Below, one piece after another: positions 6,410 through 6,740 of a stretch of 6,740 nt of DNA. The stretch spans positions 1 through 6,740 of the forward strand of contig VBOS01000562.1 of NCBI GenBank assembly GCA_005893185.1, given 5' to 3'. The position numbers and the translations under genes are program-made. The stretch's first letter is position 1. Every line of letters starts with the position of its first letter. Source of the DNA: Candidatus Eiseniibacteriota bacterium. GTDB lineage: Bacteria; Eisenbacteria; RBG-16-71-46. Below the pieces are notes generated by a model, which searched no databases, was not told where the DNA came from, and was given only the letters and a program-made list of their open reading frames with translations.

Positions 6410-6740
6410 GGCCCGCGCCGTCTTCCAGCAGCGTGTAGAGGCAGGGCACCAGCACCAGCGTCAGGACGGTCGCCGCCGCGAGGCCGCCGATCACGGTGCG
6501 GGCCAGCGGGAAGTAGAGCACGCCGCCCACGTGCTCGCGGCCGAAGGCCAGCGGCATGAGGCCGAGGATCGTGGTGAGCGTCGTCATGAGGATGGGCCGC
6601 AGCCGGTCGCGCGCAGCTTCGAGAATCGCATGCCCACGCTCGAGCCCGCGCTCGCGGAGCTGGTGGACGTGGTAGATGAGAACGATGCCGTTGTTCACCA
6701 CGATCCCGATCAGGATCAGGAGCCCGATCTGCGCCATGAG
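6369..6740 (-). CDS. RND family efflux transporter, inner-membrane permease (C-terminal 123 codons; 5' part outside window)
   Basis: C-terminal end of a proton-driven efflux pump of the RND superfamily (AcrB/HAE1-like), an inner-membrane trimer that normally works with a periplasmic adaptor and an outer-membrane channel. Seen: the end-of-protein family signature GLLILIGIVVNNGIVLI, then RLRPILMTTLTTILGLMPLAFG and ARTVIGGLAAATVLTLVLVP followed by CLYTLLED. These correspond to the last transmembrane helices of the second repeat. The fragment is read from the window edge (a Leu codon at 6740-6738) to a TAG at 6371-6369, with a short basic tail (RVWRLGPRRA). The visible stretch has no frameshift. 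The gene converges on the toxin-antitoxin remnant with no room for a terminator, and its stop lies only 4 nt from the end of toxin homology. Metal versus drug specificity cannot be told from this fragment. Confidence 0.92.
   Translation of the reverse strand, partial: LMAQIGLLILIGIVVNNGIVLIYHVHQLRERGLERGHAILEAARDRLRPILMTTLTTILGLMPLAFGREHVGGVLYFPLARTVIGGLAAATVLTLVLVPCLYTLLEDGAGLIGRVWRLGPRRA

Overview
The window is about 70% G+C by eye, with codons ending overwhelmingly in G or C. It reads as chromosomal DNA of a Gram-negative, aerobically respiring bacterium: it has a proteobacterial-type 2-oxoglutarate dehydrogenase (E1 of the SucA family) and the end of an RND efflux pump. The style would suit Myxococcota, Binatota or a related deltaproteobacterial lineage, but that placement is an inference from composition and gene style, not a demonstrated fact.

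Layout, left to right. (i) 1-3575, minus strand: a two-gene operon with sucA (2-oxoglutarate dehydrogenase E1, complete, 943 aa) and then sucB (dihydrolipoyl succinyltransferase E2, first 249 codons, cut by the window edge). The genes overlap by a GTGA stop/start. (ii) 3576-3802: a divergent control region with a perfect 10-bp inverted repeat in the presumed sucA leader. (iii) 3803-5870, plus strand: an ABC exporter operon, ATPase then ABC-2 type permease, overlapping by 8 nt. (iv) 5871-6068: about 200 nt without a gene or a convincing terminator. (v) 6069-6409, plus strand: a small DUF433 antitoxin-type gene followed, through a GTGA overlap, by only the first ~21 codons of a DUF5615 PIN-like toxin; the homology then stops. 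(vi) 6369-6740, minus strand: the last ~123 codons of an RND (HAE1/AcrB-like) inner-membrane transporter, whose stop codon lies 4 nt past the end of the toxin homology.

How the genes work together: SucA and SucB are consecutive components of the TCA-cycle 2-oxoglutarate dehydrogenase complex; no E3 (lipoamide dehydrogenase) gene is visible here. The two ABC proteins form one exporter of unknown substrate. The toxin-antitoxin remnant has codon use unlike its neighbours and looks like an acquired and then truncated module.

Most worth a second look: (a) the E2 has a lipoyl domain and a catalytic core but no recognisable peripheral subunit-binding domain; its place is taken by a ~109-residue Ala/Pro-rich linker, and the E1 just upstream ends in a similar Ala/Pro-rich tail; (b) an orphaned DUF433 antitoxin beside a decapitated DUF5615 toxin; (c) the leader hairpin of sucA. 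I found no CRISPR array, tRNA, rRNA or insertion sequence.
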